Origin: CAZOZP01 sp964584325
GTDB lineage: Bacteria; Bacteroidota; Ignavibacteria; Ignavibacteriales; Melioribacteraceae
Assembly: GCA_964584325.1 (NCBI GenBank)
Contig: CAZOZP010000024.1
Span: 1 to 47,734, forward strand
Length of the DNA stretch: 47,734 nucleotides
Direction of reading: 5' to 3'
The notes beneath the pieces are model-generated. The model saw nothing but the letters and a program-made list of their open reading frames with translations. It did no database searches and was not told the DNA's origin. Shown piece by piece: positions 33,420 to 41,683 of this stretch (the stretch's first letter is position 1; every line of letters starts with the position of its first letter). The position numbers were made by a program, and so were the translations under genes.

Positions 33420-34993
33420 TGAAATATCTAATAATATTATTATTTGCTTTATCTGTAATATCTGCCCAGGAGACGGGACAAAATATCGAACTACCCGATT
33501 TTGTTATAACCGGAAAAGATAAAATTGATATTCCGCCAAAAGATAAAGTTAAACCGGATCTGCAGGCTAAACTGGAACTTGATTTTTACCAGCCTGAATA
33601 CAAACCATCACAGCTTAATTTAGGTGATCATGATTTTTCATCGGGTTTTAAAGAAACCATAGGTGGTCTTAAAAATCCATTCGGGGGAACGGCAGAACTC
33701 TCCCTCGGAACAGTATCTCTGCCTTCGGCATTACTTAATGCCTGGTATAATCCTGAGCAATTTATGCTGAAAGCCGGTCTTTCTGCATTGGATGAAAAAG
33801 CCTCAAACGATTTTAGGGGAGTTAATAATTTGTCGGCTGACCTCAAGGCTGATTATTATATCTCAGACAGCTCTTCATTTCTTCCTGGAACGAAAATATT
33901 TACATCTCTGGATTATAAACGTGAAAAATCAGAACTGCTTTTTACAAAGAAAAATTTCAGGAATATTGATAATGCAAATCTGCTTCTGGGAATAGAAGGA
34001 ACAGGATCAACTTTGAATTATGCAGCCTCGGTTTCAGATGAAATATTTGAGCTTGATGAAAACAATACTGGAGAAAACCTTTTCAGAGTCTCAGGAAACG
34101 CGGAGATGAAAATTCAGAATTTCAGTGTTTATTTTACCGGGAATTATTTAAACAGAAAATATGAGTCAGACTCAACAGAATCATTCAGAATAGGGTGGAT
34201 TGAAACAAGTGCAGGTGTAAAATTAAGAATTGCAGATAATTTGCTGATATCCGGCGGACTAATCTATGCTCATGCCCCTTCAAACGATCTTTTTATGCCG
34301 CAATTCAGTATCAGGATGAAGCTGTTAAAAGGGCTTACACTTTCAGGTGAATTTCTGCCTCAGTCCGGCTATATGACTTTTTCCGATTTCTACAAATTAA
34401 ATAGATTTATTAATGAAAATCAGAGAGCCGGAGTATTCTATAAAGTTCAAAATCATTCAAAAGCTTTCATTACTTACCAGTATGAAACATATTACGAGTT
34501 TTCGGGAGGATTGGGATGGCGGTCGTTTAATGGACTTCCGTTTTTGACAGACAATGATTCTGACGGTAAATATGAAATTGAATTTGCAGATGATCCTGAA
34601 GATTTATATGCATTCATAACTGCCGATTTCTATGGCGGTCCTTACGGCAGATTCTTTTCGGGAGTAAAGATGAGTTCGATGACTCTGCCTTCAGACAAAG
34701 ATTTACCCAATAGCCCTAAGGTAGAAATTAAAGCTGCCTACAGTTTTGATTTTGATTTTGGGTTATCTGTAGGTACATCACTTGAGTATTTCGGTAAATC
34801 TTATTCAGATAGAGGAAATAAATTAGAAATACCTTCTTATTTTGACTTGTCGTTTAATGCATCCTGGTCACCTTTTCCGGACTTTTATTTCTTAGGTGCT
34901 ATTAACAACATCTCTGATTCAAAGAATTATAAGTTTTTAACCGTGCGGGAAAAACCTTTGGATTTATCCGCCGGGATTAAGTATGTTTGGTAA
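33419..34993 (+). CDS. Outer-membrane beta-barrel protein with TonB-box-like N-terminus, no plug domain seen
   Basis: 524 residues with signal peptide MKYLIILLFALSVISAQ. The mature N-terminus reads IELPDFVITGKDKIDIPP, resembling a TonB-box/anchor segment. About 400 residues of alternating beta strands follow, typical of a large barrel, ending in a C-terminal aromatic (KYVW) as required for BAM recognition. The usual approximately 120-residue TonB-receptor plug is not visible, so it may be a porin-like or structural barrel. It overlaps the TPR gene (TAATG) and is 30 bases from the HU-SPOR gene. ExbBD-TonB genes in the same operon support energised coupling. Its substrate is unknown. Confidence 0.75.
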   Translation: MKYLIILLFALSVISAQETGQNIELPDFVITGKDKIDIPPKDKVKPDLQAKLELDFYQPEYKPSQLNLGDHDFSSGFKETIGGLKNPFGGTAELSLGTVSLPSALLNAWYNPEQFMLKAGLSALDEKASNDFRGVNNLSADLKADYYISDSSSFLPGTKIFTSLDYKREKSELLFTKKNFRNIDNANLLLGIEGTGSTLNYAASVSDEIFELDENNTGENLFRVSGNAEMKIQNFSVYFTGNYLNRKYESDSTESFRIGWIETSAGVKLRIADNLLISGGLIYAHAPSNDLFMPQFSIRMKLLKGLTLSGEFLPQSGYMTFSDFYKLNRFINENQRAGVFYKVQNHSKAFITYQYETYYEFSGGLGWRSFNGLPFLTDNDSDGKYEIEFADDPEDLYAFITADFYGGPYGRFFSGVKMSSMTLPSDKDLPNSPKVEIKAAYSFDFDFGLSVGTSLEYFGKSYSDRGNKLEIPSYFDLSFNASWSPFPDFYFLGAINNISDSKNYKFLTVREKPLDLSAGIKYVW

Positions 34994-35023
34994 AGTAATT
35001 AGTATAATAAAATAAGATATACT

Positions 35024-37036
35024 ATGACAAAAGAAGATTTAGAAGAAAAGTTAGCCGAAACACTGGGAATATATGAGGGCGAGAAAGATATTGCCTTTAA
35101 TATTCTGGTGAATAAGGCCTCCGAAACACTAAACGTTGATGAAGCTGTTAAAATAAACGGATTAGGTGTGTTTCAGCTGAAAAAAGACGCTTCGGTTAAA
35201 GCAAAAACTGCAATGGGAGGAGCGAAGATAGAAAAAAAATATTCGCTGATTTATTCCCCGCTAAGCGAAGAATTCGGAGCAGGCGCAAAGAACCTTTTTC
35301 TTAAAATCGATGTACAGAACAAACGAAATCTCTATGAGTTTGACGACAGTATTTTTGATTTGGGTGTGAATAAACCGCTGATACCGGTTACAGAAAATCT
35401 TCAGGGAGTTCTTGATTCTGATACTACCGGCATTGTTGCAAAAAAAATGATTGAAGAAAAAATAGAAAAACTATTTAAAGATTCTGAGCAACTTGAAAAT
35501 TTCGATCTCTGGGATGACTATTTCAGCAATATGAAAACTTCGGCTCCCGGACTCGAGATAATACAGGATGAAGACGTTAAGGATGATTTTGACCCTGAGA
35601 TAATACCTGATACTGATTTCCTGGATGAAGATGAAAATGAAGATTTTCCTATGAGTTCAGAAGTATCTTCCACCGGGTTAGAACACAGCAGACAGGCAGA
35701 AGAAGATGTTATCAGAGAGTTATTAAGAGCGGGCAAAGGGAAGTCGGTCAAAGAAATAGAAAACATTAGCGCCATACAACAACAGGATGCTATTTCGTCT
35801 GAAGAAGATTTCACTTCCGGGCTTTCCGCTGATTTGAATTTTGATGATTCAGATTTAGTTTCCGATGATGATGAGCCGGAGGAGATCGATGATTCATTAC
35901 TGGAAAATGAATTTCTTGATGAAGATGATTTCAACAGTGATTATCCTGATGACGATGATGCATTGTTAACTGAAACTCTGCTGGATAACGCGTTGGAAAG
36001 AGAAGCTACTGACGAAGACGACGAAGTTGAATTGAGCGACCATTATAAAAATTCTCCGAATCTTGAGCAGGATACTGCAATAGAAGAATTGCTCAAGAGC
36101 GAATTGCTTGAGAATACAGCGGGGAGAGATGAAGAAACTGATTTTGATGAAGGCGAAGATGAGATTCAGCCGATTCCCGTTCAGGTAACGGTAGCAGGCG
36201 GACAAAGAGTTTCAGGTTCGCTTATGAATCTGGATGTGGACGAAGATGATAATGAAGAAATGGTGCAGCAGGAATCAATTCCTGAAGTTATTCCCGAACC
36301 TGTTAAGCAGATTATTAAGGAAGAGACTGTTAAAGTGCAGGAAAATACTCCGGTACAGCCTGTAGTTTCGGACGCTTTTGCTAAAATGCCGGTGAGAAAA
36401 AAATCTATATTTGCAAAAATAAATCCGCTTTTTGTGATAATACCTGCTGTTGTAATAATTAATTTGATTGCTGGATACTTCGTTTTCTTTTCCGGTGAGG
36501 AAGAAAGTCATGAAAAACCGGTAAAAACAGAACATTCCACTCAGGCAGATAATAAAATTGAAGAATCGGCAACGCAGGAAAATTTACCTAAGACAAAAGT
36601 TGACACCCCATCTTCTGATCCTACACAGCTTAAAATGGAACTTGGAGAAAAACCGGGCGAAAAACCGATTAATGTGGATAATCCGAAACTCACTCTTAGT
36701 GAGGAAAAGAATAATCCCGGGTCAGGCGCTTCTGTCAAGTTATCCGGTGAGAGTAAAGCAGGCGGTCCGATGATTAGAGAAATACCTAAGGATGAGAAAG
36801 TTCCGAATACAAATTTCTATTTTGACGGAAGCAAGTATAATGTACAGGTATCTTCCTGGAAATCTCTTGCAACTGCAGAAAAAGAAACTGCCAGACTGAG
36901 GAACGGCGGATATGATGCATTTATTGTAAAAACAAATCTTCAGAGTTTGGGTGTCTGGTATAGAGTGAAAATCGGAAGTTTCAATACTGCGAAAGAAGCG
37001 GAAGAATTCTGGAATCAGAATAAAAATAAAATATAA
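35024..37036 (+). CDS. Transmembrane protein with N-terminal HU-like domain and C-terminal SPOR domain
   Basis: 670 residues. The N-terminus (about 1-95) resembles an HU/IHF-type domain (EKLAETLG, VNKASETL, VKINGLGVFQLKK). A very acidic, low-complexity linker (about 100-440, runs of D/E) follows, then one membrane segment (about 469-488, VIIPAVVIINLIAGYFVFF). A Pro/Lys-rich periplasmic spacer leads to a SPOR domain (604-670, YNVQVSSWKS and WYRVKIGSFNTAKEA). SPOR binds denuded peptidoglycan at septa. The domain order places the DNA-binding-like domain in the cytoplasm and SPOR in the periplasm. It resembles the HU-CCDC81/SPOR proteins of Bacteroidota. It lies between the barrel gene and exbB, with 30- and 18-base gaps. 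Confidence 0.82.
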   Translation: MTKEDLEEKLAETLGIYEGEKDIAFNILVNKASETLNVDEAVKINGLGVFQLKKDASVKAKTAMGGAKIEKKYSLIYSPLSEEFGAGAKNLFLKIDVQNKRNLYEFDDSIFDLGVNKPLIPVTENLQGVLDSDTTGIVAKKMIEEKIEKLFKDSEQLENFDLWDDYFSNMKTSAPGLEIIQDEDVKDDFDPEIIPDTDFLDEDENEDFPMSSEVSSTGLEHSRQAEEDVIRELLRAGKGKSVKEIENISAIQQQDAISSEEDFTSGLSADLNFDDSDLVSDDDEPEEIDDSLLENEFLDEDDFNSDYPDDDDALLTETLLDNALEREATDEDDEVELSDHYKNSPNLEQDTAIEELLKSELLENTAGRDEETDFDEGEDEIQPIPVQVTVAGGQRVSGSLMNLDVDEDDNEEMVQQESIPEVIPEPVKQIIKEETVKVQENTPVQPVVSDAFAKMPVRKKSIFAKINPLFVIIPAVVIINLIAGYFVFFSGEEESHEKPVKTEHSTQADNKIEESATQENLPKTKVDTPSSDPTQLKMELGEKPGEKPINVDNPKLTLSEEKNNPGSGASVKLSGESKAGGPMIREIPKDEKVPNTNFYFDGSKYNVQVSSWKSLATAEKETARLRNGGYDAFIVKTNLQSLGVWYRVKIGSFNTAKEAEEFWNQNKNKI

Positions 37037-37054
37037 GGATAGAAAAGAGGAAAT

Positions 37055-37711
37055 ATGAATTTACTGGAAATATTCTTAAAAGGCGGCTGGATTATGTGGC
37101 CGATTCTGTTAACATCAGTTATAGTAACGGCTGTAGCAATTAATCGTGCTATTGTGATCAGGAAATCAAGAACAAATGTACCGGCGTTTCTTGTTAAAAT
37201 TCGCGGATTATTAAGGAAAAAAGATGTTCAGGGGGCAATTGTGTTCTGTGCAGAGGAAAAATCTCCCGTTTCGAATATTATTAGAAAAGGTCTTAAGAAG
37301 TACAAACTTGGACACGAGAGAGTAAAGGAAGCTATTGAAAATGCAGGACGCCAGGAAGTAGCGAAGCTAGAAAAGGGTCTTCCTGTGTTGGCAACAATTG
37401 CAGGTATTGCCCCACTTATGGGATTTTTAGGAACTGTAACCGGAATGATATCGGCGTTTATGAGAATTGAGAATCTTTCTGGAAATGCGAGTCCAAGCGA
37501 TTTAGCTGCAGGCATCTGGGAAGCGCTTCTTACAACAGCATTCGGACTGATTGTCGGAATTCCTGCATACGCTTTTTATAATTACTTTTTAAGTAAGATA
37601 AAAAAAACAATTATGGATATGGAAGTAGTTTCGAATGATGTTGTTGATATTATTGAAGAAACCGGCGGTGCAGAAGATAAGCAGGATGATAAGTTTGAAA
37701 TTGAGCTTTGA
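37055..37711 (+). CDS. exbB: ExbB/TolQ-type proton-channel protein
   Basis: 218 residues with three membrane segments (about 12-33, 106-130 and 152-178). The family's conserved loop GIAPLMGFLGTVTGMISAF lies in the second segment, and AAGIWEALLTTAFGLIVGIP leads into the third. It forms the proton-driven motor with ExbD/TolR. The strong ribosome-binding site is AAGAGGAAAT. ExbB, TolQ and MotA share this fold; the downstream exbD and tonB favour a TonB-type motor, but a Tol-like role is possible given the SPOR and TPR partners. The exbD ribosome-binding site overlaps its stop codon. Confidence 0.93.
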   Translation: MNLLEIFLKGGWIMWPILLTSVIVTAVAINRAIVIRKSRTNVPAFLVKIRGLLRKKDVQGAIVFCAEEKSPVSNIIRKGLKKYKLGHERVKEAIENAGRQEVAKLEKGLPVLATIAGIAPLMGFLGTVTGMISAFMRIENLSGNASPSDLAAGIWEALLTTAFGLIVGIPAYAFYNYFLSKIKKTIMDMEVVSNDVVDIIEETGGAEDKQDDKFEIEL

Positions 37712-37719
37712 GGCTGAAA

Positions 37720-38124
37720 ATGAAATTTGAAACCAACAATAAACCGATTGAAATGTTCAGTCTTTCGTCATTAACTGATATCGTTATGCTTCTTTTGATA
37801 TTTTTTCTGCTTTCTTCCCAGTTTGTTATTCAAACCGGGGTTAAGGTAAAGCTCCCCGGTTCAAAAACCAACGAAGAAGTGATTTCTTCCCCGGTTTCTG
37901 TAAGTATCGACGAAAGCAGACAAATTTATATCGGTACGGAAATAACAGATTTAGACAGGCTTCCGGGAAAGTTAGCACAGCTACTTAAGGAAAAACCTGA
38001 AGATAATATAGTTATAAGAGCAGATAAAACTGTAAGTATAGATTTGGTTATAAAGGTTATTGATGCGGCAAAAAGTGCCGGTATTACAAAATTCACACTT
38101 GAAACAGAAAAGACTATCAATTAA
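37720..38124 (+). CDS. exbD: ExbD/TolR-type protein
   Basis: 134 residues with a short cytoplasmic N-terminus and a single membrane helix (about 15-37, LTDIVMLLLIFFLLSSQFV). That helix contains the aspartate thought to carry protons in ExbD/TolR. A periplasmic domain follows with IVIRADKTV and a KFTLETE-type end. ATG 37720 is preferred to the TTG at 37708, because GAGG lies six bases upstream and the extension would overlap exbB. Its TAA overlaps the tonB ATG (TAATG). It works with the preceding ExbB. Confidence 0.93.
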   Translation: MKFETNNKPIEMFSLSSLTDIVMLLLIFFLLSSQFVIQTGVKVKLPGSKTNEEVISSPVSVSIDESRQIYIGTEITDLDRLPGKLAQLLKEKPEDNIVIRADKTVSIDLVIKVIDAAKSAGITKFTLETEKTIN

Positions 38125-38789
38125 TGCATTTAAGAAAAATAAATAGTTTGTCCTACATAGTTTCAGCAGCAATTCACCTGCTACTGTTAATACTCTTCTA
38201 TTTCATCACTTTTGAACCGGATATTCCGAAAGATGACTTTATAACACTCGGATTTGGAAGTTCCGGAGAAGGACTAATGCCCGGAAACAGCGGAGTAGTT
38301 GAAGAGGTATCTGAACCTGAAAAATCAGAAGAAAAGGCAGAAGAAAAATCAGAAGAGAAGAAAGATGTAGAGGTTCCGATTGTAAAAAATCTTGATGAAG
38401 ACAACATAGCCGTTAACAAGAAAGACGATAAAAAAGAAAAAGAAAAGCCAAAGGAATCTGAAGACTCAAAGAATCAGGGGGATAATAAAACAGGCGATGA
38501 AGGTACTTCGGGATTTCAACTGGATTTCGGGACGTTCGGCAAGAGAAAGATATATAATTTTAATCTGCCCGAATATCCTGACGGAGTTTACAAGGAAATT
38601 GATATTAAATTGAGATTTACCATTTTTCCTGACGGATCTGTCGGAAAAATCTCACCTTTGGTTAAAGCTGATACAAGGCTTGAAAATGCAGCAATAAATT
38701 CACTTAGATTATGGAGATTTGAGCCGCTTCCCAAAAACCAAAAATCTGAGCAAACGGCCTTTATTACTTTTCCTTATCGTCTGAAGTAA
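38124..38789 (+). CDS. tonB: TonB-like energy transducer
   Basis: 221 residues: an N-terminal membrane anchor (about 10-30, YIVSAAIHLLLLILFYFIT) with a histidine in the helix (H18) as in TonB, then a Lys/Glu-rich flexible region (about 60-125). A C-terminal TonB domain (about 140-221, PEYPDGVYKEIDIKLRFTI and LRLWRFEPLP) contacts outer-membrane partners. The proline content of the linker is low, with charged EK repeats instead. It is the last gene of the operon and starts inside the exbD stop (TAATG). Its 3' end overlaps the convergent membrane-protein gene by 26 bases. Confidence 0.9.
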   Translation: MHLRKINSLSYIVSAAIHLLLLILFYFITFEPDIPKDDFITLGFGSSGEGLMPGNSGVVEEVSEPEKSEEKAEEKSEEKKDVEVPIVKNLDEDNIAVNKKDDKKEKEKPKESEDSKNQGDNKTGDEGTSGFQLDFGTFGKRKIYNFNLPEYPDGVYKEIDIKLRFTIFPDGSVGKISPLVKADTRLENAAINSLRLWRFEPLPKNQKSEQTAFITFPYRLK

Positions 38790-39126
38790 ATAGCTTTTTA
38801 TAATAGCTCTTAAAGAAAAAGAATTCACCGATTGTAAGCATTATCAGAGATAAAGTATCTCTTGTGAGTTCTTTGCTCAGCATATCAAGGAACATTTCAA
38901 AACTTTCAGGTATTACTATCTTTTCAAGAGGTTCACCGCTTGAAAAACCTTGCGGTTCAAGGAATATTTTCAGTACCATATTGCAGACAGCCCATCCTAC
39001 GGAAAAAATCAAAACAATTAATGCCGCATTTGTAAGAGCATCGCTTAAAGAATCTTTTTTAAGTATCACCGTAAAAACAACGGCAATAAAAATTATGTGA
39101 AGTAAAAAGATTAAAACATTTATCAT
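38764..39126 (-). CDS. Small hypothetical membrane protein
   Basis: 120 residues, not recognised. Predicted membrane segments lie at about 2-22, 32-55 and possibly 91-107, with an amphipathic stretch between and a charged C-terminus (SDDKEK). It starts one base after the stop of the upstream gene ending at 39128, so the two form an operon. Its last 26 bases overlap the 3' end of tonB on the other strand. Composition and coding pattern look genuine, but no function can be given. Confidence 0.6.
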   Translation of the reverse strand: MINVLIFLLHIIFIAVVFTVILKKDSLSDALTNAALIVLIFSVGWAVCNMVLKIFLEPQGFSSGEPLEKIVIPESFEMFLDMLSKELTRDTLSLIMLTIGEFFFFKSYYKKLFTSDDKEK

Positions 39127-39127
39127 A

Positions 39128-39628
39128 TTATAGCTTCTTGGATGATGGCGAATTGTTATTTAAGTAGAATGCAATTAAAGCACCGGAAATTAAACCGATT
39201 ACAGGTTGAATCATAAGATTGAAAGAGAAGAGACCGAAAGTGTATATTAAAGAAAATCCGTAATTCGTTATACTGTCCGATATATCATACATAATTTTGA
39301 AAAAGGAGGGATCTAACTGAGGGAATTGATCCTTTATTTTTTCTATCTCGCGTATAGCATCAAGCAGTTTGTTGTGTTTAGTTATAAGTGTAATTAAAAC
39401 CTCGAAAAATGCATTGAAGAATCCGCCGAACAAACCGGTAAGCAACCCTACAATTACTCCTTCTGAAATAGGAATTCCATTTTTTATTTTATTTGCTTTA
39501 ATATGCAGCATAAGGGCAAGAAATACAGATAGGGGGAGGATTACCAGAAACAATCCGCCTGCTCCGGGAATGTTGTGCAGAATTCCACCTGAGAAACCGC
39601 AGACAAATGTTGCCAGATATTTTTTCAC
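39128..39628 (-). CDS. Hypothetical polytopic membrane protein
   Basis: 166 residues starting at GTG (MKKYLATFVCGFSGG). Four hydrophobic segments lie at about 6-38, 55-85, 112-135 and 137-158, with Gly-rich helix starts such as GLLTGLFGGFFNAFFE. I do not recognise it; a DUF4199-like Bacteroidota membrane protein is a guess only. It is followed by a second small membrane protein one base later, and the pair may form a heteromeric complex. The 168 bases upstream (39629-39795) show no clear motif. Confidence 0.6.
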   Translation of the reverse strand: MKKYLATFVCGFSGGILHNIPGAGGLFLVILPLSVFLALMLHIKANKIKNGIPISEGVIVGLLTGLFGGFFNAFFEVLITLITKHNKLLDAIREIEKIKDQFPQLDPSFFKIMYDISDSITNYGFSLIYTFGLFSFNLMIQPVIGLISGALIAFYLNNNSPSSKKL

Positions 39629-39795
39629 TCTTATTCACAAATAATATTTAAGAAACGAAATATACCAAAAAGCATTTCAACCTGAAAGAGGGAGCATCAT
39701 AATAAATATTTTCCGGATTATTGTTGTTTTATACTTCATTATAATAATATAAAGTTATAATTTAGATGAATAAATAATAAAAATCAGAGGATAAT

Positions 39796-40143
39796 ATGAA
39801 GTATGCTTTTATCATCATTTCGTTTTGCTTAAGTGTTTTTATGACCGGTTGTTCAGGATGTGATGGTGAGAACCCGAGTGTTACGCTTATCAATAACGGT
39901 ACAGCCAAAGCTGATATCCAGGTGAAAACTTCAGGAGGCAATACGGAAAATATAAATAATATATATCCTGGTTCAAGGTCTGATAAAAGAACTTTTGCAC
40001 CGGGAAATATTGAATTTACTGTTGCTATACAAGGTGTAAGTGATCCGATAGTTTATCTTCTTAAAACAAGTTCTTGTGTAGATTATACAGTTTCAATTAA
40101 TCCAGATAATACGGTTACTTCAGTTGCTATAGACAGAAATTAG
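39796..40143 (+). CDS. Small lipoprotein of unknown function
   Basis: 115 residues with a lipoprotein signal MKYAFIIISFCLSVFMTGC (cysteine 19), followed by a Ser/Asn/Thr-rich beta-type domain (VTLINNGTAKADIQV, FTVAIQGVSDPIVYLL) like a small Ig-like or DUF-type fold. The AGAGG five bases before ATG is good. It is an isolated gene with no recognisable family. Confidence 0.65.
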   Translation: MKYAFIIISFCLSVFMTGCSGCDGENPSVTLINNGTAKADIQVKTSGGNTENINNIYPGSRSDKRTFAPGNIEFTVAIQGVSDPIVYLLKTSSCVDYTVSINPDNTVTSVAIDRN

Positions 40144-40212
40144 TATTATTGAGGATAAATGAAGATAAAATACATAATACAATTAATGAATAAGACTTGT
40201 TGAAACAGTATT

Positions 40213-41049
40213 TCAGAGACTCTTATAAATAAAAATAGATTTTGAAGTAAGAATCAACAGCCTGTTTTCGAGAATGCCGATATCCAGAATATCTCCTTCA
40301 GGTATTTTGCCGGTTAATTCGAACTTATGATTAATCAAATTGTTGTCAGTCAGCCTGAATGCAAGTATATTATTAACGCCGCTGACTAAAAGAATGTTCT
40401 GAACTGAAGCAAGTTTTTTTATAACGAAAGGAAGTTTTAATTTCAATAGGCCTGTGCCGAATTTATCGAACAGATTAAGTATATTTCTGTCTCCTGCAGA
40501 TACAAATATGCCGTTAACTATATCAATTGAAGACGCATCCGTTAGTCTGAATTCTCCTGAGTGAACACCTCCGAAAGATAAAAGATGAGATGCCTTGGAA
40601 TCCAGTTTCAGAATCGAGTTACTTCCGGAATCAAGGATTAGTATTTCTCCGGCAGAAGTAACCGCAACTCCCGAAGGCTTTTCGAAAGGCTCTTTAATAC
40701 CCGGTGATGAAGGTGTAATTGAATAGATATAATTTAAGTTACGGTCGTAAACCTGAATGCGGTCGTTTCCCTTATCGGCAATATAAACATTAAGTTGTGT
40801 TGTCGTAATATCAGAAATTTGCCAGAAAGAGTAATTGTCCCACCCAAGTCCGCCGATAGTTTTAATTTTGTTTCCTTCAAAGTCGAGAATATAGACTAAT
40901 CCGGTACTCTCTTCAGAGACAACAATGCTATTGTAAACAGTGGGTGCAATTGAAGTTGCATTGCCGTATCCGGTAATTTCTCTTTCAAAAGTGAAAACCT
41001 GAGCCATTACGGTTGTGAGTGATAATAATGTCAAAAATATCATTTTCAT
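40213..41049 (-). CDS. NHL/beta-propeller repeat protein, secreted
   Basis: 278 residues with a signal peptide (MKMIFLTLLSLTTVMA). The mature part has NHL-like beta-propeller blades, for example VYIADKGNDRIQVYDRNLNYIYSI and PSGVAVTSAGEILILDSGSNSILKLD. Such propellers bind partners or substrates, and no catalytic residues are evident. The reading frame runs on to 41202 without a stop, but that part covers the tRNA-Gln gene and lacks a signal, so ATG 41049 is used. On the minus strand TATATTTG (41060-41053) lies just before that ATG and could be a -7 box of a nearly leaderless promoter, but its -33 partner is missing. Confidence 0.75.
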   Translation of the reverse strand: MKMIFLTLLSLTTVMAQVFTFEREITGYGNATSIAPTVYNSIVVSEESTGLVYILDFEGNKIKTIGGLGWDNYSFWQISDITTTQLNVYIADKGNDRIQVYDRNLNYIYSITPSSPGIKEPFEKPSGVAVTSAGEILILDSGSNSILKLDSKASHLLSFGGVHSGEFRLTDASSIDIVNGIFVSAGDRNILNLFDKFGTGLLKLKLPFVIKKLASVQNILLVSGVNNILAFRLTDNNLINHKFELTGKIPEGDILDIGILENRLLILTSKSIFIYKSL

Positions 41050-41126
41050 AACCAAATATAACCAACGGGGAGTTACAAATAAATTGATTTTTGGAAATAA
41101 ATTATATAAATTTCGCCTCATCAAAT

Positions 41127-41199
41127 TGTCCTGTGGTGTAATTGGCAACACGTCTGACTCTGGATCAGAAGAGTTCAGGTTCGAGCCCTGACAGGACAA
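41127..41199 (+). tRNA. tRNA-Gln(CTG)
   Basis: The acceptor stem TGTCCTG pairs with CAGGACA. The anticodon stem TCTGA/TCAGA holds loop CTCTGGA with anticodon CTG (glutamine). The T arm GGTTCGAGCCC is intact. The discriminator is A (41199) and CCA is not encoded. It is followed by a hairpin terminator. Confidence 0.96.
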
Positions 41200-41204
41200 C
41201 AACG

Positions 41205-41239
41205 AAACCCCTGTAGAATAAACTCTTCAGGGGTTTTTG
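41205..41239 (+). terminator. Terminator after tRNA-Gln
   Basis: AAACCCCTG (41205-41213) pairs perfectly with CAGGGGTTT (41228-41236), followed by TTG. It is positioned six bases after the tRNA. Confidence 0.85.
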
Positions 41240-41683
41240 CTTTATAGGAGTAAAGGAAGCAAAAAACCCGTTTTTTGATGGTTTAGTGCGAAAATCAGTG
41301 TGAAAAAATTTAAGTACCCACAGTGTCTATATTTGAAAATAATTTTAGATTAGTCAAAGCAAATAGAATAAGACTAAAAGGCTGGCAGCGATTTTATTGC
41401 TTAGTATGCTGATTTCGGTGAATTATTTCACCACCGTAGGTGCTGAATGTTAATAGAAAATTTAATTTCCATGACTCAGAAAAGCTGCAGAGCAGTGCAA
41501 TGTTAATAGAAAACTGTAACCCCACTCAAACCCAAATCAGCGCCTGCGGCGCTCTTATATATTTCTAAAATACTTAAGAAATAATTTGATTTTTGACGAT
41601 GTTCCGATTAGGTTTGCATCTGTTAATGTAAGTTAACGGGCAATACTGAAAAGGGTAACAATTTTTTAAGTCAGGGGCATTTT
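41240..41683. other. Noncoding stretch with short direct repeats, possible mobile-element relic
   Basis: No gene is seen in these 444 bases. AATGTTAATAGAAAA occurs twice in direct orientation (41446-41460 and 41499-41513), followed by different sequence. The second copy reads TGTTAATAGAAAACTGTAACCCCAC, similar to the spaced terminal repeats of IS21-type elements. No transposase remains, so the tie is tentative. A 6-bp GC hairpin AGCGCC/GGCGCT lies at 41539-41553. The next gene has a good ribosome-binding site (AGGGG, six bases before ATG). Confidence 0.4.

Noticed and set aside
41050..41202. N-terminal extension of the NHL protein
   Set aside because: It would translate the antisense of tRNA-Gln and hide the signal peptide; ATG 41049 gives a normal secreted protein.
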